Source: Pteria penguin (lineage: Eukaryota; Mollusca; Bivalvia; Pterioida; Pteriidae). From it: a stretch of DNA of 64,000 nucleotides. The translations under genes and the position numbers were made by a program. The notes under the pieces are model-generated. The model searched no databases. It saw only the letters and a program-made list of their open reading frames with translations, and was not told where the DNA came from. This document shows positions 1-15,300 of this stretch, piece after piece. The stretch spans positions 30,502,769 to 30,566,768 of the forward strand of contig CM068588.1 in NCBI GenBank assembly GCA_035048485.1, in the 5' to 3' direction. Each line of letters starts with the position of its first letter. The first letter of the stretch is position 1.

Positions 1-24
1 AATGCATAATACATGTACCTGCAT

Positions 25-30
25 TTTATT
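25..30 (-). terminator. Candidate FBXL13 polyadenylation signal
   Basis: AATAAA on the minus strand, about 230 nt past the FBXL13 stop codon. Best candidate seen before the window edge. Confidence 0.4.
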
Positions 31-259
31 ATGGGCAAAAATCATGAAAATATCTCATAATGAACACTGCTAATGAGTATGTTCCAAATGGACCATACTT
101 TTACTTTCAAATTCAAAGATGTTTTTGCTTATTCACTGAGGAAAAAGTGCTGTGAAATTGCTTTCTACTGCATGCACTTCTATCAATATTCAGCTGTTAA
201 ATTAAAATCGAGCATGATCGTTGACAGAAAGACAGAAGGTTTAGGATAGGTTTTCTCTC

Positions 260-344
260 CTAGGTATAACCATAATAGCCTGGGATTTCATCGTCACTGA
301 ACTTCACAACTTTTACATGTCGCATCATCTTCTGAGCAGCATGT
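260..344 (-). CDS. FBXL13: FBXL13 last coding exon (stop codon)
   Basis: Residues 751-778, HAAQKMMRHVKVVKFSDDEI then PGYYGYT and TAG at 260-262. It aligns with the AAQRM segment and the aromatic-Gly-Tyr end of vertebrate FBXL13. The acceptor is tttctag. Confidence 0.9.
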
Positions 345-3300
345 CTAGAAAAAATCAAAAAGTTTACAAATCTTAAGTTTGTATTGTTGAATAAAATGAA
401 AATTCTACAAGCTGATCTATAGATTTGAACATAGTTTTACTTCTTAAGCATTACTTTCAACATCATTTTTTTCACATATTTACAGTTTTTTTTTCTTTTG
501 ATTTATTCATACTATATTAAGGTATTTTCACTAGACTGATGTTCGCATATGTGATAATCAATGCTCCACTCATTGTATTATTTATGGCTACATAAAGGAA
601 AGTATGTTTTCATGTTTTATGATACAAAATATCTGACAAGTTCAACCCAGTGTAGTCATTGCATAGTTAACCACTTTTATTTGACGAGTTCTGCCTATGT
701 ATTCATTGCATGGGTGACCACTTTTATCTGACAAGTTCCGTCCATGTATTTATTGCACAATCGACCCCTTTTATCTGACAAGTTCCGACCATGTATTTAT
801 TGCACAATCGACCACTTTTATCTGACAAGTTCCACCCATGTATTCATTACATGGTTGAACATTATTATCTGACAAGTTCAGTCCATGTACATGTAATTAT
901 CACATCATTGACCACTTTTATCGGCAAATTTTGGCCATGTATTTATTGCATGTTTGACCTTTTTCACAATCTTGTATGTCTACGAAAACTCCCAATAAGT
1001 TCCCATTGTACTTTTTAATGTATAAAGCAAAACCAGTAAGGAAAATGGACAATTTTTGTTACTTTGTGTTTTAAGTGTCTGACTTCGGAGCAAAGACTCT
1101 GAGTCAAGGTCATGACACATTGCTTTGTTATAAGGAACAATTGTGCCAATTACAAAGTTCAAAAACTAGAGCACTAAGAAAATATGGCCCAGACAAGTGA
1201 ATGAAGGGACAGACATTGTCATACCATAATACTTACTGTCTAAAGACAAACATATAAAAACTATATAATCTAATTACGTGTACTTAAAATCTAAACATTT
1301 TCAAACCTTGGATTTTGTCAACATTTCTCATAAAATCATCTCATATTCATAGTTTAGTAGAATGGAGAGTCAAGTATGATGAAATTCATCATTTTCAGTT
1401 AATTTGAAAAGGCACCTATGGATCAAATGTTCAATTTGAAAAAAATGAAAATGAAAAAATTGGGATCTGATTTTGTCTGGCTACCCTAAACAGATGTGTT
1501 TTAAATAGAGCTGAAGTTTTCTCTGGTTACCATACATTACTCAGTGCAAGATGTCGAATCTGAAAGAATCCAATTATTTTGGAAACAACTGTAGAACTTT
1601 ATGTAGAATACATACATTCTGCAACTACTTACTTTGTGATTCCTTTACAGTACATAACTGTTAGTGACCTCAACTTCTTACATCCCTTGCGTAAATATTT
1701 CAAAGCTTTGTCTCTGTAAAATATTCGCAAATAATCAAAACATTTCAATTTTCTTCCATGTCAGACATTTCAGTAATAGATGAAGCTTGTCATAGATCAA
1801 GTTTAAGAGTAATGGGTCCATTTCCTATTAAACTTTAGTCATATAAAATGAGCATCTATTGATGGAGCATTAAATTTCAATTATCTCTAACCAATCTCAG
1901 TATCAGGGTTTACATTTAGGCTAGCTGTCTGCATTATATGTGTACAATACATCATATTTTCTGTTGTATACACAAATATTATATTGACAAGACTTACGTG
2001 ATTATTATACATCCACTGATGTCCAGTGTGTGTAAGTAATGACAAACTCCAGACAAGTATTGTATACTCAGATTTGTGATCTACAATGAAAGAGGATATC
2101 TCTGTATTGTAAAGCATGAAATACAAATGTGTTTCAAACCTTAGGCTTACTTATCTTTCTGATCAGAAAGAAAACCTTTATCTCCATAAATAATAAATCC
2201 ATTTTAGAATTATCAACTGTTTGATCATGGCCCTTTTGTCAACAATTTTTCTTAATATTTCATAAACCCATACATCTGAGAGTTTATACAATAAAAACAA
2301 ATTTGAAAGTATTTATTGCAAGAATTTCATACAATGGCATTTGGGATCAACAACCGACAAATGAGAAGGAAAATTCCCTTTATAACATCTTGGGGATAGT
2401 AAATTTATTTGTTTACATAAGAATTTTAAAAATGAACAGTCCGATAAGAACAACATAATAATGAAGCAAACAATGGAATCATATATAATGGTCCTAAAAT
2501 ACAGGAGAAATAATATGTCAATCCTTTAGCAATCAGTTCCATGGAGAGAGGCGGGGATGGAGGTGGTTAACCCCTTAGCACTCAGTTGCCTGTAGAGAGG
2601 CGGGGATGGAGGTGGTTAACCCCTTAGCAATCAGTTCCATGGAGAGAGGTGAGGATGGAGGTGGTTAACCCCTTAGCAATCAGTTCCATGGAGAGAGGCG
2701 GGGATGGAGGTGGTTAACCCCTTAGCAATCAGTTGCCTGGAGAGAAGCGGGGATGGAGGTGGTTAACCCCTTAGCACTCAGTTCCATGGAGAGAGGCAGG
2801 GATGGAGGTGGTTAACCCCTTAGCACTCAGTTCCATGGAGAGAGGCAGGGATGGAGGTGGTTAACCCCTCAGCAATCAGTTCCATGGAGAGAGGTGGGAT
2901 GGAGGTGGTTAACCCCTTCGAAATCAGTTCCATGGAGAGAGGCGGGGATGGAGGTGGTTAACCCCTTAGCAATCAGTTGCCTGGAGAGAGGCGGGGATGG
3001 AGGTGGTTAACCCCTTAGCACTCAGTTCCATGGAGAGAGGCAGGGATGGAGGTGGTTAACCCCTTAGCACTCAGTTCCATGGAGAGAGGCAGGCATGGAG
3101 GTGGTTAACCCCTTAGCACTCAGTTCCATGGAGAGAGGCAGGAATGGAGGTGGTTAACCCCTTAGCACTCAGTTCCATGGAGAGAGGCGGGGATGGAGGT
3201 GGTTAACCCCTCAGCAATCAGTTCCATGGAGAGAGGTGGGGATGGAGGTGGTTAACCCCTTAGCAATCAGTTCCATGGAGAGAGGCGGGGATGGAGGTGG

Positions 3301-6300
3301 TTAACCCCTTAGCAATCAGTTCCATGGAGAGAGGCGGGGATGGAGGTGGTTAACCCCTTAGCAATCAGTTGCCTGGAGAGAGGCGGGGATGGAGGTGGTT
3401 AACCCCTTAGTACTCAGTTCCATGGAGAGAGGCTGGGATGGAGGTGGTTAATCCTATATCCTTTTCCTAAAGAAAAAAATGAATTTGAGGTAAATGTGAG
3501 GAACAGTATGACAGCATTTAGAAAGGTTCAAGTCAGTTTGAAAAAGCTGAGTACAGAAGTCTATCTGAGGCACGGTTACTAGACAAGCACTACTGGAGCC
3601 AAGAGTTGATAATGTAATCAGCCTATGTTTATAAACTATGGAATTGAATTTATAACTGCTATATCTTATATGCAGTTATTATATAACTGAATAGAAATTC
3701 TTTAAATTTTGAGTCGATAACTTCTATATAATAATAGATTCATCCAATTTGACACAGGTATCCACCAAATACAGCTCAAGACACTTACGCTGGAAGTTCC
3801 TTTCTAAATCTAATTATTTTCTTTTTCAAAAAAGGGGCAATTTTCAAAATTTTCATTGGCAGAAACAGTTAAAACAAATTAAAATCAAATACTTTCATGA
3901 AATTTTGTATCATTAAATTTTCACAGATTCTTTGACAGGAGGCAGTCAGTAAGTAGTGATTCTCCTTAAAATTTTACGGAAAATCACACTAAAACACTTG
4001 TATTCCAAATAATCTTTGTTTGTCTTCCCAGACAATTATTCCTCTACTTTAACAGCTTCTTTAAGTAACGATAGACCAACCCTTAATCATGGTTACCTTA
4101 ATACATGATTTAGTGCCCTAAACGTTTTCAGCACAGTTCAACAGTGGAAAGTAAGTTTCATTTCAATATTTAACACAACATTATTCCTTTTCAAGAAATA
4201 GTAATTGCAGAGATAAACTTAATTGCACATAACCTCTAGTACATGTAGATGAAAGAGGATTTACAGTGTAAGATTTCTGATTTATATTATGTGTTGTCTT
4301 CAACTTGGATATAAACAAGACATTAAACATATACATATGCCATTTGTATTGAAATCATGTATAGTGCTAACTCTAAACACTGTTCACATTGACATGAATA
4401 TGATATTATTTTCAATCTCAAAAACTTTAAATATTTCATTAATCACTATGAAAACGTTTTACACAAGAATATTAATATCATAATTAGATAAAAAGGACAT
4501 GATGTTAAATATTTTATATTTTTACCAGTTTACATCCTGCTAGATTCAGAGATGTGAGCTCTCTGCAACAAAAGGCCAAATTCTTAATGGCTCCATCTGT
4601 TAACAGCTGTAATGATGAATGCAATCTTAAATTACACATCTTTGTGATGTTATCAGTATCTGAACTTGAACTTTCAAAGAAAATCATATATTTCATTGAG
4701 CAAAGACAATTACTTTTAGCTTTTTCCTCCGGACTCATGAAAATACTGAACCTCAAGAGGTGCAGTAATATAAATTACTGTGTCCACTAATTTTGATAAT
4801 AACTTGAAAATTTGCGATTTACATCATTCCATCTCAGTAAGAATAGATAGCATAAGTAGTAAGAATTCCTCTGTCAATATAATTTCCTTATTGCTCACCT
4901 TACAATGGGAGAGATCCAGTCTCTCAATTTCTTTGCACTGTTGAGTAAATTTCTGTAGTCCCAAGTCGGTAATATCTGCACATTCTGATAAAGTGACATC
5001 TCTTAGACGATTGTTATACCTCCCCAATGCAGATAATCCCTACAATTTAAAAATGGTTTCAAGGTTTGTTCCAATTCCCTTTTTTGACGATTATTCAAGT
5101 ACATCATAATAATTATTCATTTGAAGTCATCAATATTTACAAACTGAATAAAAAGGAACATATTAAGTGTATCTTGATAAAAAATCTGCAATGTCTCTTT
5201 TCAAGGAAGCTTAGGCCACAGTTTTTTAATTTGTTGGTTTACTGATTTACATGTATATTTCTGAAAATCAGGTCAGTCGATTAAAAACAAAATTGTTGTA
5301 GGTCATGATTACTGTTTGATTCATTTATAAGAATGACATGCAGAGTTAAATTTCGATTTGGAAACAATTGCATTTAATAATATGGATGTTACTAAAGATA
5401 CAAAATGAACATAAATGAGAGGAAATGTATTTGAGCTTTCATTTTGAAAAATATTATTCTTAATAATTTAATATTTTTGGCCTGTTATTTTGTACTACTG
5501 TGCTGTTATCAGTGGCCATGACAAAATAATCACATTAATTTTATTTTTATTTAAATGGGAAAACGTTTTTGATTGAAATTAAAAAAAAATCCAAATCATA
5601 ATTTTAGTTTTTTTCTAAATGTTGAAAAAATCGAGATAACAGATTCCTTGACCAACAAATAAAAAAAGTTTAGCCTTAAGAAATACAACTCAATTTATGA
5701 GTACACTTCCTATCGAAAAAGAAGAATTAAGATGTTAATGCAAAATGCATACATAACATTATATATCACGAATGATACTGTTCTGTTTCATCAATCTATG
5801 CTATGGTCAGCCATAAAACAGTGGGAGTGAAAGATATGCAAATGATATATATAGACATGTCTATACATTGGACATAGCCAGAGAAATAATGTATCTTTCA
5901 CTGTGTTAAGTTTGATTTTATCACAGTGTTGCTATTAATCATCTGTAGGAAAGGAATCAATGATTAAGTCATTAAATCTTCAATATCGGAGATGAACTAA
6001 CAAATAAAGAATTAGTTTCTCATTTATGTCCTGAGTTTCAAATAAAGAAAATTAAGTACAAGCATTACTAATAATTTATCATAACTTTGAAACAAAAACG
6101 CAGTTTACACTTTCAAGCAATACAAATCACTTCCACTGAAAAAAGATTTGCCTTAAGTTAAGTCATTCCATTCAAATGTTTTTGTAAATTTCCATTATCC
6201 CTCTAAACTTTTATAAAATGTCACAATGCCTTAAAACTCATTTGTTATAGATTCTAATCATAAATCTGAACTGTGAAATAAAACACTATTACTGTACTTG

Positions 6301-9300
6301 ATCTTTACCTCATCAGAGCAGTTACAACCTGAGATATCCAGGGAGGTCAAATTGTGAAGCTGTCCTAGTAGTTCAATCCCTGACTTCTCACTAATATGTT
6401 CACAGTAACATACTGATAAATACACCAAATTTTTCAACCTGTCATAAAAACAAAATATACAAAGATTGAGGGAATATTGTAGGACACTTACATTGCAAAG
6501 CAGCTACAAAAACTTTCAATAAACAGTGTATTAACTTCTAGTTCTTACATTATGTGCTTCTATTATAGAGTGTATTTATACTACTACATATAAGCGTAAT
6601 TAATTAAGGAAGAGATAGGTACTTAAAATAAGCAATACTTGCACAGAGAAGTTTTATAGAGATTAATGCTGTGACTTCTTTCCCAGATGAAGGTATAGGT
6701 AAAAAGTGTTTCATCCTTCAATAACCCACCATGTCTCAGAAATGTTAAACACAGCACATTAAATCTAACTGTTCTCTCCTATCCTCTGATCCATTACTTG
6801 TTACAGTGGTAAAATTCTTTAACATAACATACATGGATTTTTAAAGTATTTATACACATACTTACTTTCTCAGGTTGAACATTGCCATATCACCAACTCG
6901 AATACAGTTTGTTAGATTAAGTTCTCTAATGCTATGAGCACAAGGTCCTTCTGATAAAGACTTTATCCCAGTGTCTGTAATTCTATAATGTAAATGTGTA
7001 ATATTCAAAGTCATTTCCTTTCAAATCATATCTGGACAGATAATGGATATGGAATTTGCTTTACCTCTTTCTTTCTATGCGTGATAATATAAAGTTGTAA
7101 CATTTACTATCATGCCCTTTTGCACTGAAAAAAGAAGATCAAAGAGAGCTGCTAAAAATAGGACACCCTGATGAAAATGACCTTGGTTTTATTGTCAATT
7201 GCATAAAACTGAGGTCTGTGCATTGAAAAAGAAATCGTGAAAACATGACTTCAACAAAGTTGATTTTACATTAATTTTGACTGCATTAAAATGCCTTCAA
7301 TTATTTTGTTACTTTGCAGTCTAATTTCTGAGAAAAATCATTTTCCTTTAAGTAAAATCAATAATGAAAAAATATATATGCAACCCCATCATAACCAATG
7401 TTTGGTCTTTTATATCATGTTTAATCTAACACACACCACACTCCACATGACAATAGACATAAATGAATAGCAACAGGACTCCTGTAGTACATAGGTGAAC
7501 TAAACTGGGTAAAATTCTGTATGTAATACTTACTTTACAACATCAGCAAAGTTACAGACAACTAAATTAGGACAGGCTGCAATGGCTTTCATAGCAGCAT
7601 CAGTCAAGCGCTGACAATCTGCTATGTATAGATGTTCCAGCTCAGTACAGTTTTTACCAATAGCTTTCAATGCATTATCTGATATTCTCTGATTTCCTAA
7701 AAAGGAAAAAAGCAACCTCAGAACCTAGATGATTTATGATTACAATGTACAGAATTTTTCAAACTATTACATATTTGTGAAAAGGTGATGATACTTATTT
7801 TTGCATTTTACAGTTATATCCAAATCCATTGGATACAGGGTTTGGAATTAAAAATTTCCTGAATTAGAGTTTAAAAAAAATCAGATACATAGTCTTAAGA
7901 AAAATTTTCAGACATTTGCCAGGACTATCCTGGCTTTTATATTCAGTTCTATCTTCATTAAAAAAGTGACTCCAATACTGGTTTCACTTGATCAAAGCCA
8001 CACATGCTCAAGTAGTTAAAAAGATTTACTGATAATCATAAGGTCTTTAGTGCAAATTCTGACACACCCATTGCCAAATCTTGTGTAAGTATGACAGCTA
8101 GAGTACAAAACTGAATCCCATATATCAAGGATAAGTCTGGTATATTGAAACATGTACTGGGATTATCAGTATTATCATATACTTGATCCAAACACTCATC
8201 AACAGCAGACTTACAATCAAATCAATGCAAAATTTGAACATTTAAAAAAATAATTACCTTCAATTCTTAACTTTCTTAATCTTTTATTGTTAGCAATTCG
8301 TTTAAATGCTTCATCTGTTAGCAATGGAGAACCTAGAATGCAGAGGGTGTGCACTCTGGTGCACTTTGCTGCAATGGCCTGAAAAGGAATATAATTGTAT
8401 TAATACTTTAAGTTTGATACATGTTACATACAAAAAATATCAGAAATTCTTCACTCACATGGTGGTTAGTAATATATGAGCAAGATTTACTGATATATAA
8501 ATAGAAATTTCCACCAAATTATGAATACTCTGTAATTTTTAACATCTGGTACAAGATAAAAATGAGTTTTATACTCAAATACATGTATTGTATGTGTAAA
8601 GTAACTGGAAAGAAGATGGAATATTTCCTTTCGTAAGTCCTACTTTGAGTTAAAGAATTGTCAAAGATGTATATATCTATATATATATATTAGTAAAGAA
8701 AAATATATATATATGTAAATATATATCAATAGGAAAACACATTAAATTTATATTGTAATTAATATACTGTAGGTAACATAATTATAAAACATACCATTAT
8801 ACAGTCATCATTTAGGGTAGAAAAGTCATTTAACATCAGTGTCTGGACATTGTACATCCAACTACCATATTAGCAAAGAAAAATATATATATGTAAATAT
8901 ATATCAATAGGAAAATATATTAAATTTATATTGTAATTAATATAATGTAGGTGACATAATCATAAAACATACTATTATACAGTCATCATTTAGGGTAGAA
9001 AAGTCGTTTAACATCAGTGTTTGGACATTTGTACATCCAACTGCCATACTCTTGAAACCATCTGGTGTGATCTGGAAGACAAAAATGCATAAAGTGAATG
9101 TAAATTGTAAAGAAACGTGAAAACATAAAGTCTCTGTCTCACAAAGTTTAAAAGTTATGGTGAAGGTTAAAGTTGACAACAGACAAATAAACAGACAGAC
9201 AGACAGAGAGAACAAAAACAATATGCCTACAATCTATCGATCTGGGGGCATAAAAATATCACAGAACTGAACATTGTTTACTTAAATTAAAAGCAGCATT

Positions 9301-12300
9301 ATAATCTTTGATTTGGTATCAGAGAGGAAGACAAAAGATAGTATTGTTCAAATATTCAACAAATCCTGAACACATTATTCAAGCTAAAAGTGTTTTAATG
9401 TTCTTAATGACCACTAACATTACGAAGTTTGAAGTTTCACTAATCTCGTGTATCTCTATAAGAATGATCAATCAATATGTGTTCCTTTGTTTCTTTAAAT
9501 ATCATATATGTAATGTGTTTCTATATTTAGTAAAAGAAATATCGACAGACTATCATATATTTGCAAAACAATAAAAATATATGAAGAAAAATAATCTTAA
9601 TTTTAATTGACAAAACTTTACAAACAAATTTACCATATGACATGTATTTAGTTTTATTGTTCTTCTTTTGGAATGTCTCTAATTATTTCGGTAATAATCT
9701 AATTAAATGATAGCTCAAGATCAAATAAAAATATATGCTACACAAACTGTACTGATAAATTTCTTTTTAGAGAATATTATAGTATATATGGTCTTGTGCA
9801 TACTATGAGCATTATGATTATACACAATAGAAAGGGAAAAAACACAAATGCCCCCATGGCAACAAAGTCGAAATAAGCCAAATTTTGAAGTGTAGGTCAA
9901 AGGTTAATGTCAAGTCACAAAGTCAATGACCTTTATGTAATTTGAAAGGGCTTTATTAGTGGAGTATGCATGCCAACTTTGAAGTCTATATCTCTCACGG
10001 TTCAAACGTTATGGCAAATAAGGTAAATTGTGAGATGTAGGTCAAAGGTCACAGTCAAGATTGCAAGGTCAATGAACTTCATGTAATTTGAAAGAGCTTT
10101 ATTAGTGGAAAAAAGAAAACAAATTTATATGAATCATTATAGCATGCAAGATATGAGATATAGTACCTGTAAACAGCCAGAGAAATCCATGTATTCCAAT
10201 TTCTTGCTACACTTTCCAGCAGCCAAATATTGCAAACCTTTGTCTGAAAACTTGTTACAGTAAGCCAGACTTAGGAACTGCAGATTTTGACAATATCTAA
10301 GGAAAAAAGACAAGATTGAAAAGAAAAGATTTTATCCAGAATTATTTGTTAACTAAACTTAAAGCAATCCTCTGATAAGAAAAATTGCTACTATTATGGT
10401 ACTTTTCTTTTACAAAAACATTGTAACGATTTATTTTTAAAAGTGCAAGGGATAATTTACCTAATATTATATCTTAAAATCAGATGAATTATCACAAAAA
10501 CCATGGGTTTAAAATTACATTAATATACATAATATGTGATAGCCATCATCATGGTTTTAAAGATTGGTGTATTATTCATGTAAAATAGATATGTAAATTA
10601 ACATTCACACATTAGTATTCACACATTATTTAGACCTGACATGTTGTAAGAGCTTTAATTTCAGTATTCTAGCATTGTGGTCCATCATTAAATGGGTATT
10701 TCAATTATTGTATATTGTTAATATAACTTTTTTCCTTACTTGGATATAGCTCGTAGAGAAGCATCAGTAATAAAAGTGTGAGATATATTCAAATACAGTA
10801 ATATGGTACAACCCTTCACTACCACCTTCAAAGCCTCATCCTGCAAAACAGAGATTTACATAACGGAATACAATGGCATATAATCTGTACATGTATTTCT
10901 TTCTATTTGTAACAATGCATAAATTCAGAAGTCTGAAAAGTTCAATGGTCCCTAATAAAACATTTAAAGTGAAAAAACATTCCCCAAAAAATCCACAATA
11001 ATAAACAATGAATTCCAAAAGGTGAAATGTGAAAAATCAAAAATGTTCCTTTCAAAACCTTTTAAATGAATTTGACAGTAAAGAGGAACATTTGTAAAAC
11101 ACACAAACATAACAGCAGATGAAAGCAATGGACAAATGAACTGACAGAAAGTCATCTGCTCTAAAGATCAAACACTTACGTCAAGACCATGACATTCTGA
11201 CAGATTGAGATCCTGAAGATTACGACACTCGCTAATGTTGATGAAGCTTGGTCTGCGCAGATGTGAACATTTTCGCATATTAAGATGAACTAGGTAAGGT
11301 CGGCATTTGGAAAGCAATTTTGTCGCAACATTATCTGTAACCCTATGTGGTAAAATCAGACATAATTAATCATTTTCCACAATAATATTTGTTTCTTGAC
11401 TGTTTTTTACATATAATACTTAAACAATCTTTATATTAAACATGTTGATAACTTTATAAATCTATACAGCACATGAACATTTCATTTTTTCTTAAATCAA
11501 AAATTTAAATATAATGTGCAAAATAAAAGAAGACTCATCTCGGTTACATGTTTAAGTTTTTTACAAAACATAATTAGCACTGAAATAATTTTCAGATAAA
11601 ACTATACTAATTCACAGAAAATAAACTTAACTAAGCTCTATTAGAGTAATTGGCAAATAGAAAAACGTATTAGGAAATCTCACTACAAAGGATGGCAAAA
11701 GCTAAAAGTAGCAATGAATTCATCTTACAAGATACAACTTTACCACATATTTATCTTTCTAAATTACCTAGTGATTAATACTATACAAATATTAAGATTT
11801 TATCATTATATTATTTCTTGTTTTTAAAATTTCTGTTTAATTTATACCACTTCTTTTAGATATAATTTACACTGAGACTACATCTGAATAATAAATCTCG
11901 GTGAAAATCTGACTCGAGCAAAAACTCATCCAAAGTTCCTTAATATGCAAATTTTAGGGTATTATTACAAAGAGAATCGGTTTACAGTTTTTTCTCATAG
12001 GTTGTTTATCAAATGATAGTTGTATTTGAAACTGTTACTTGTGTTTACTATTATTCATGATTTACACTGCTTCTGAAGTGGGATGTACCACAATACTTCT
12101 GAAGTGGGATGTACCACAATACTTCTGAAGACTTATGGGGCAGACTTGGTCTATTATTTTAAAGCTTGGCTTGCAGAGCAGACAACCCAGGTTCGATTCC
12201 TGGATAGCATTAGATTGTTTGAGATGTTTGTTATCTCCAGCTTCAATGTCACAATAACAATAAAGAATTGTGGAATGCTACATAAAGCACCAATCAACCA

Positions 12301-15300
12301 ACCAACCTTCCCTTCTCTAAAGTGCTGCGCGCTATCAGTGCACAATTCAGGCAACCTTTACTGAATGAACTCTAAATAACCTTAAAATCTTCAAATTTGT
12401 TTAAAACAAAGAGTATAAATGAGGATATCAAAGAAGACCTTATATCAGAGCTTAATTTTATTTTGTAAATTGTTCTTAGTCAATAATAATGATAATACAT
12501 TTAGACATTACATTATTGTTACGTCATACTCCACATCTCTAGATCCTTCTCCTGTGTAACTTTGGTGCATTTAAAATTTTTATCATAAACCTGTTTGATT
12601 CAGAATCATTCAATTTGACAAGATGGATTACGATTATCATAATATACAGCATTATAAAACTTTATTGCCTCGTGAAAGTAAGTTGTACACAAAAGGGCAA
12701 GTGTTACAATTAATGAATAACTTGAAAGCAAAACAAATAAAGCAATTTTAGAGACGTGTATTTTGGTAATAAATACATATTTAAGATACATTGTTTCAGC
12801 CATTAATGATCACACTTTATATGCTTGTTAAAAGGATGAAATTAATATATTTATCACATTGTTAGATAAAAAAATCACTGTCATACAGAATTACTCTATT
12901 TATATGTACTGGAGGATTTCAAATCTCTGTTCCATTTTGTACTGGATAATGTCCATTGTAAAGGTAAACAAAGTCAAACTTGGGACAAAATTTATGGTTT
13001 GTCTGACTGATATTTAAGTTACTTTTACAGAATCCAGGTATACAGTGGAGGCACTTGACTGATGCATAGTATGGTAGGACCTTGACCTTGGACTGGGTCA
13101 CATAATTAGCATTCATTATGTACTATGTACTAACTTTTCCTGAGGCATTGTACTCTGACTAATGGGTAGTGGGAACTGTATGGCAGGCCTTGTTTAAACC
13201 TCCTCAGAAGAGATAAGGTCCTGAGCTTTGTCCCTTTTAACTGTTAGTCAGGACTCTGATGGAAGAAGCATGCTTTCAGAAGAGCAGAGCATGGTATGCT
13301 CAAACTGACGACATTTCTGTATTTTAAATAGTACTTTCTTTTTATCCATTATGCATTTCTTGTGTGTATGTTTAAGACCTCTCAAATTAGGTAGCATTTT
13401 GGTCTTTGATCTACATATATGGAGTATAATTTATATGTTTTTAAATATTTGTCTTTTAATTGTTCTGCAGTTGTAGTGAGTGGGAGAGTGGGCCCGTAAA
13501 CCTCTTAACCACACCATATTGAGTAACGAGCATTATTTCAATTGACCATCTTAAGTCTGTACCTCAACTGAATTACATCTGAAGTTTTTGTCATGTCTTT
13601 CTATGTCTTTTGGTTTACTTTTCTGTTTGTGATGACTTTTGTGATATGACTGAGTCAGATATCTTTGTGCTTTCTTTGATAATTACATTTCATAAAGGAA
13701 ATGTTTATAATGTTTATTTATTATGTTGTATATTCATTTTGTATTTAAGTTATGTGAAAACATTCTATCCATGTAATTTTTAAAGCTTCTAAGGCAATCA
13801 AGATGCTCCAGTGATTCAACAAAGGTCATGCTGAAAATTTATTTCCATAATGAAAAGAGAAATGAAATTCTACCTAGGAGATACATGTGCAATACTACAG
13901 AAACTAAACAACAGTATGATATATAAAGGAAATCTCCTCTGATAAAACCCATTACCCATATAACAATCTACGAATAGTTTCATTTACCATACCCAACCAG
14001 GTGGAGAACACCAACAAAATATATAAAAAGAAAAATATGCAAATTAGATTAAGCTTAAAGAAAATATATATCAAAGAGACATAAAAAAAAATTATAAGAG
14101 TGGTGAAATATATTGATGCATAATGAAAGAGAACACTACATGATAAACCACAAAAAAGTAATAAGTCAAACAAAAACTGCAATATTATAAGCCTGGTGTA
14201 TTTAGCCAATGGATTGGGAATTGGAATGGATGAGGTTTCTGAATTTGGATAGATTATGAAAGGAGATAATGCATTAGAAAACACAAAGGTCAATATATAC
14301 AAACACAGAGTTAAACTTAAAAGGAATCATTAAAATTTATACTATAATCACTCAGTCGTGGGTAGGAGAAAAGGCAGGGGGCAAGAGTCAGTAATATGAT
14401 GGTATAAAACGTGCTGTTTACAAATGGATGACCTTTAGTTAGATATAATTTTCAAAGTTATAATTAGCCATATCACCCATTTGTAATTATCTAAGTATGG
14501 GATGTGAAAAATCACTTTATCTAGATGAAATGCAAAATTATCTTAGGATAATTAAAAGATAAGCAAACAACCAATATTTGCTAAATCATGGATATACAAG
14601 CTTAATGATAAAATATTTCAACTGTAGTATTTGAAATCTGCCTTCTTACCTTTGCTCAACACTGCTGAAATCAAGCTGAAAAGAGGATTGTAAAATAACA
14701 AGATTTATATGGGGTTGCTAAAAATCATTCAATAAAGCTTGGTTCTGTGCATTTTCAACTGGGGGCAGGCTTGGAGTAGTGGTTAAGTGCTTGGCTTGTG
14801 GTGCCAATGATCCAGGTTTGATTCCCAGATTGCGCCTCTATGTTTAAGAGGTTGGTAACCTCCTGCTTCCATGTCATGATATAACTGAAAAATCGTTGAA
14901 AGTGACGTAAAACACCAATCAAGCAAGCAAGGACTTCATCTCATTTTCTCAGACATCTAAAATGTGTAAAATAAAGCATTTGATATAACATTCTAGGTAC
15001 TGAGTAATTATTCTTTAAACACCACTCCTGGATCATATAACTTCTACACTGGTTGTGGCACCTGCCTAGTGTGATGTATGTAAAATCACACAGACTTACT
15101 CTGTTCCAGAGTGTACTCTCATGAGCTGCAACTTTCCAAGAACGACATACACATGCACATCTGGCACGATCAGCTAAATCAACATAGGTAAATACCTGAA
15201 AATGATAATATAGATAGAGAAATTACCAGGGGAAATTGAAGTATGAATTAATTTCCAGAAGCATGAAAGTATTGTGTATTATTATTTTCAGAGTCATTTT

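Noticed and set aside
791..1018. 75-codon open frame with repeated His/Tyr/Leu phrases
   Set aside because: It is a read-through of the 47-bp tandem repeat in the last FBXL13 intron.
2520..3452. Regular repeat array that could look like a CRISPR array
   Set aside because: The units abut with no variable spacers, the period is a constant 49 bp, and the locus is an animal intron.
13952..14302. 116-codon hydrophobic open frame, apparently a membrane protein
   Set aside because: Hydrophobicity follows from T-rich codons on the minus strand. No conserved motif, and it lies in an FBXL13 intron.
14761..14840. Possible tRNA gene
   Set aside because: Box motifs are present, but the cloverleaf is degenerate and the sequence continues into a SINE body and tail.
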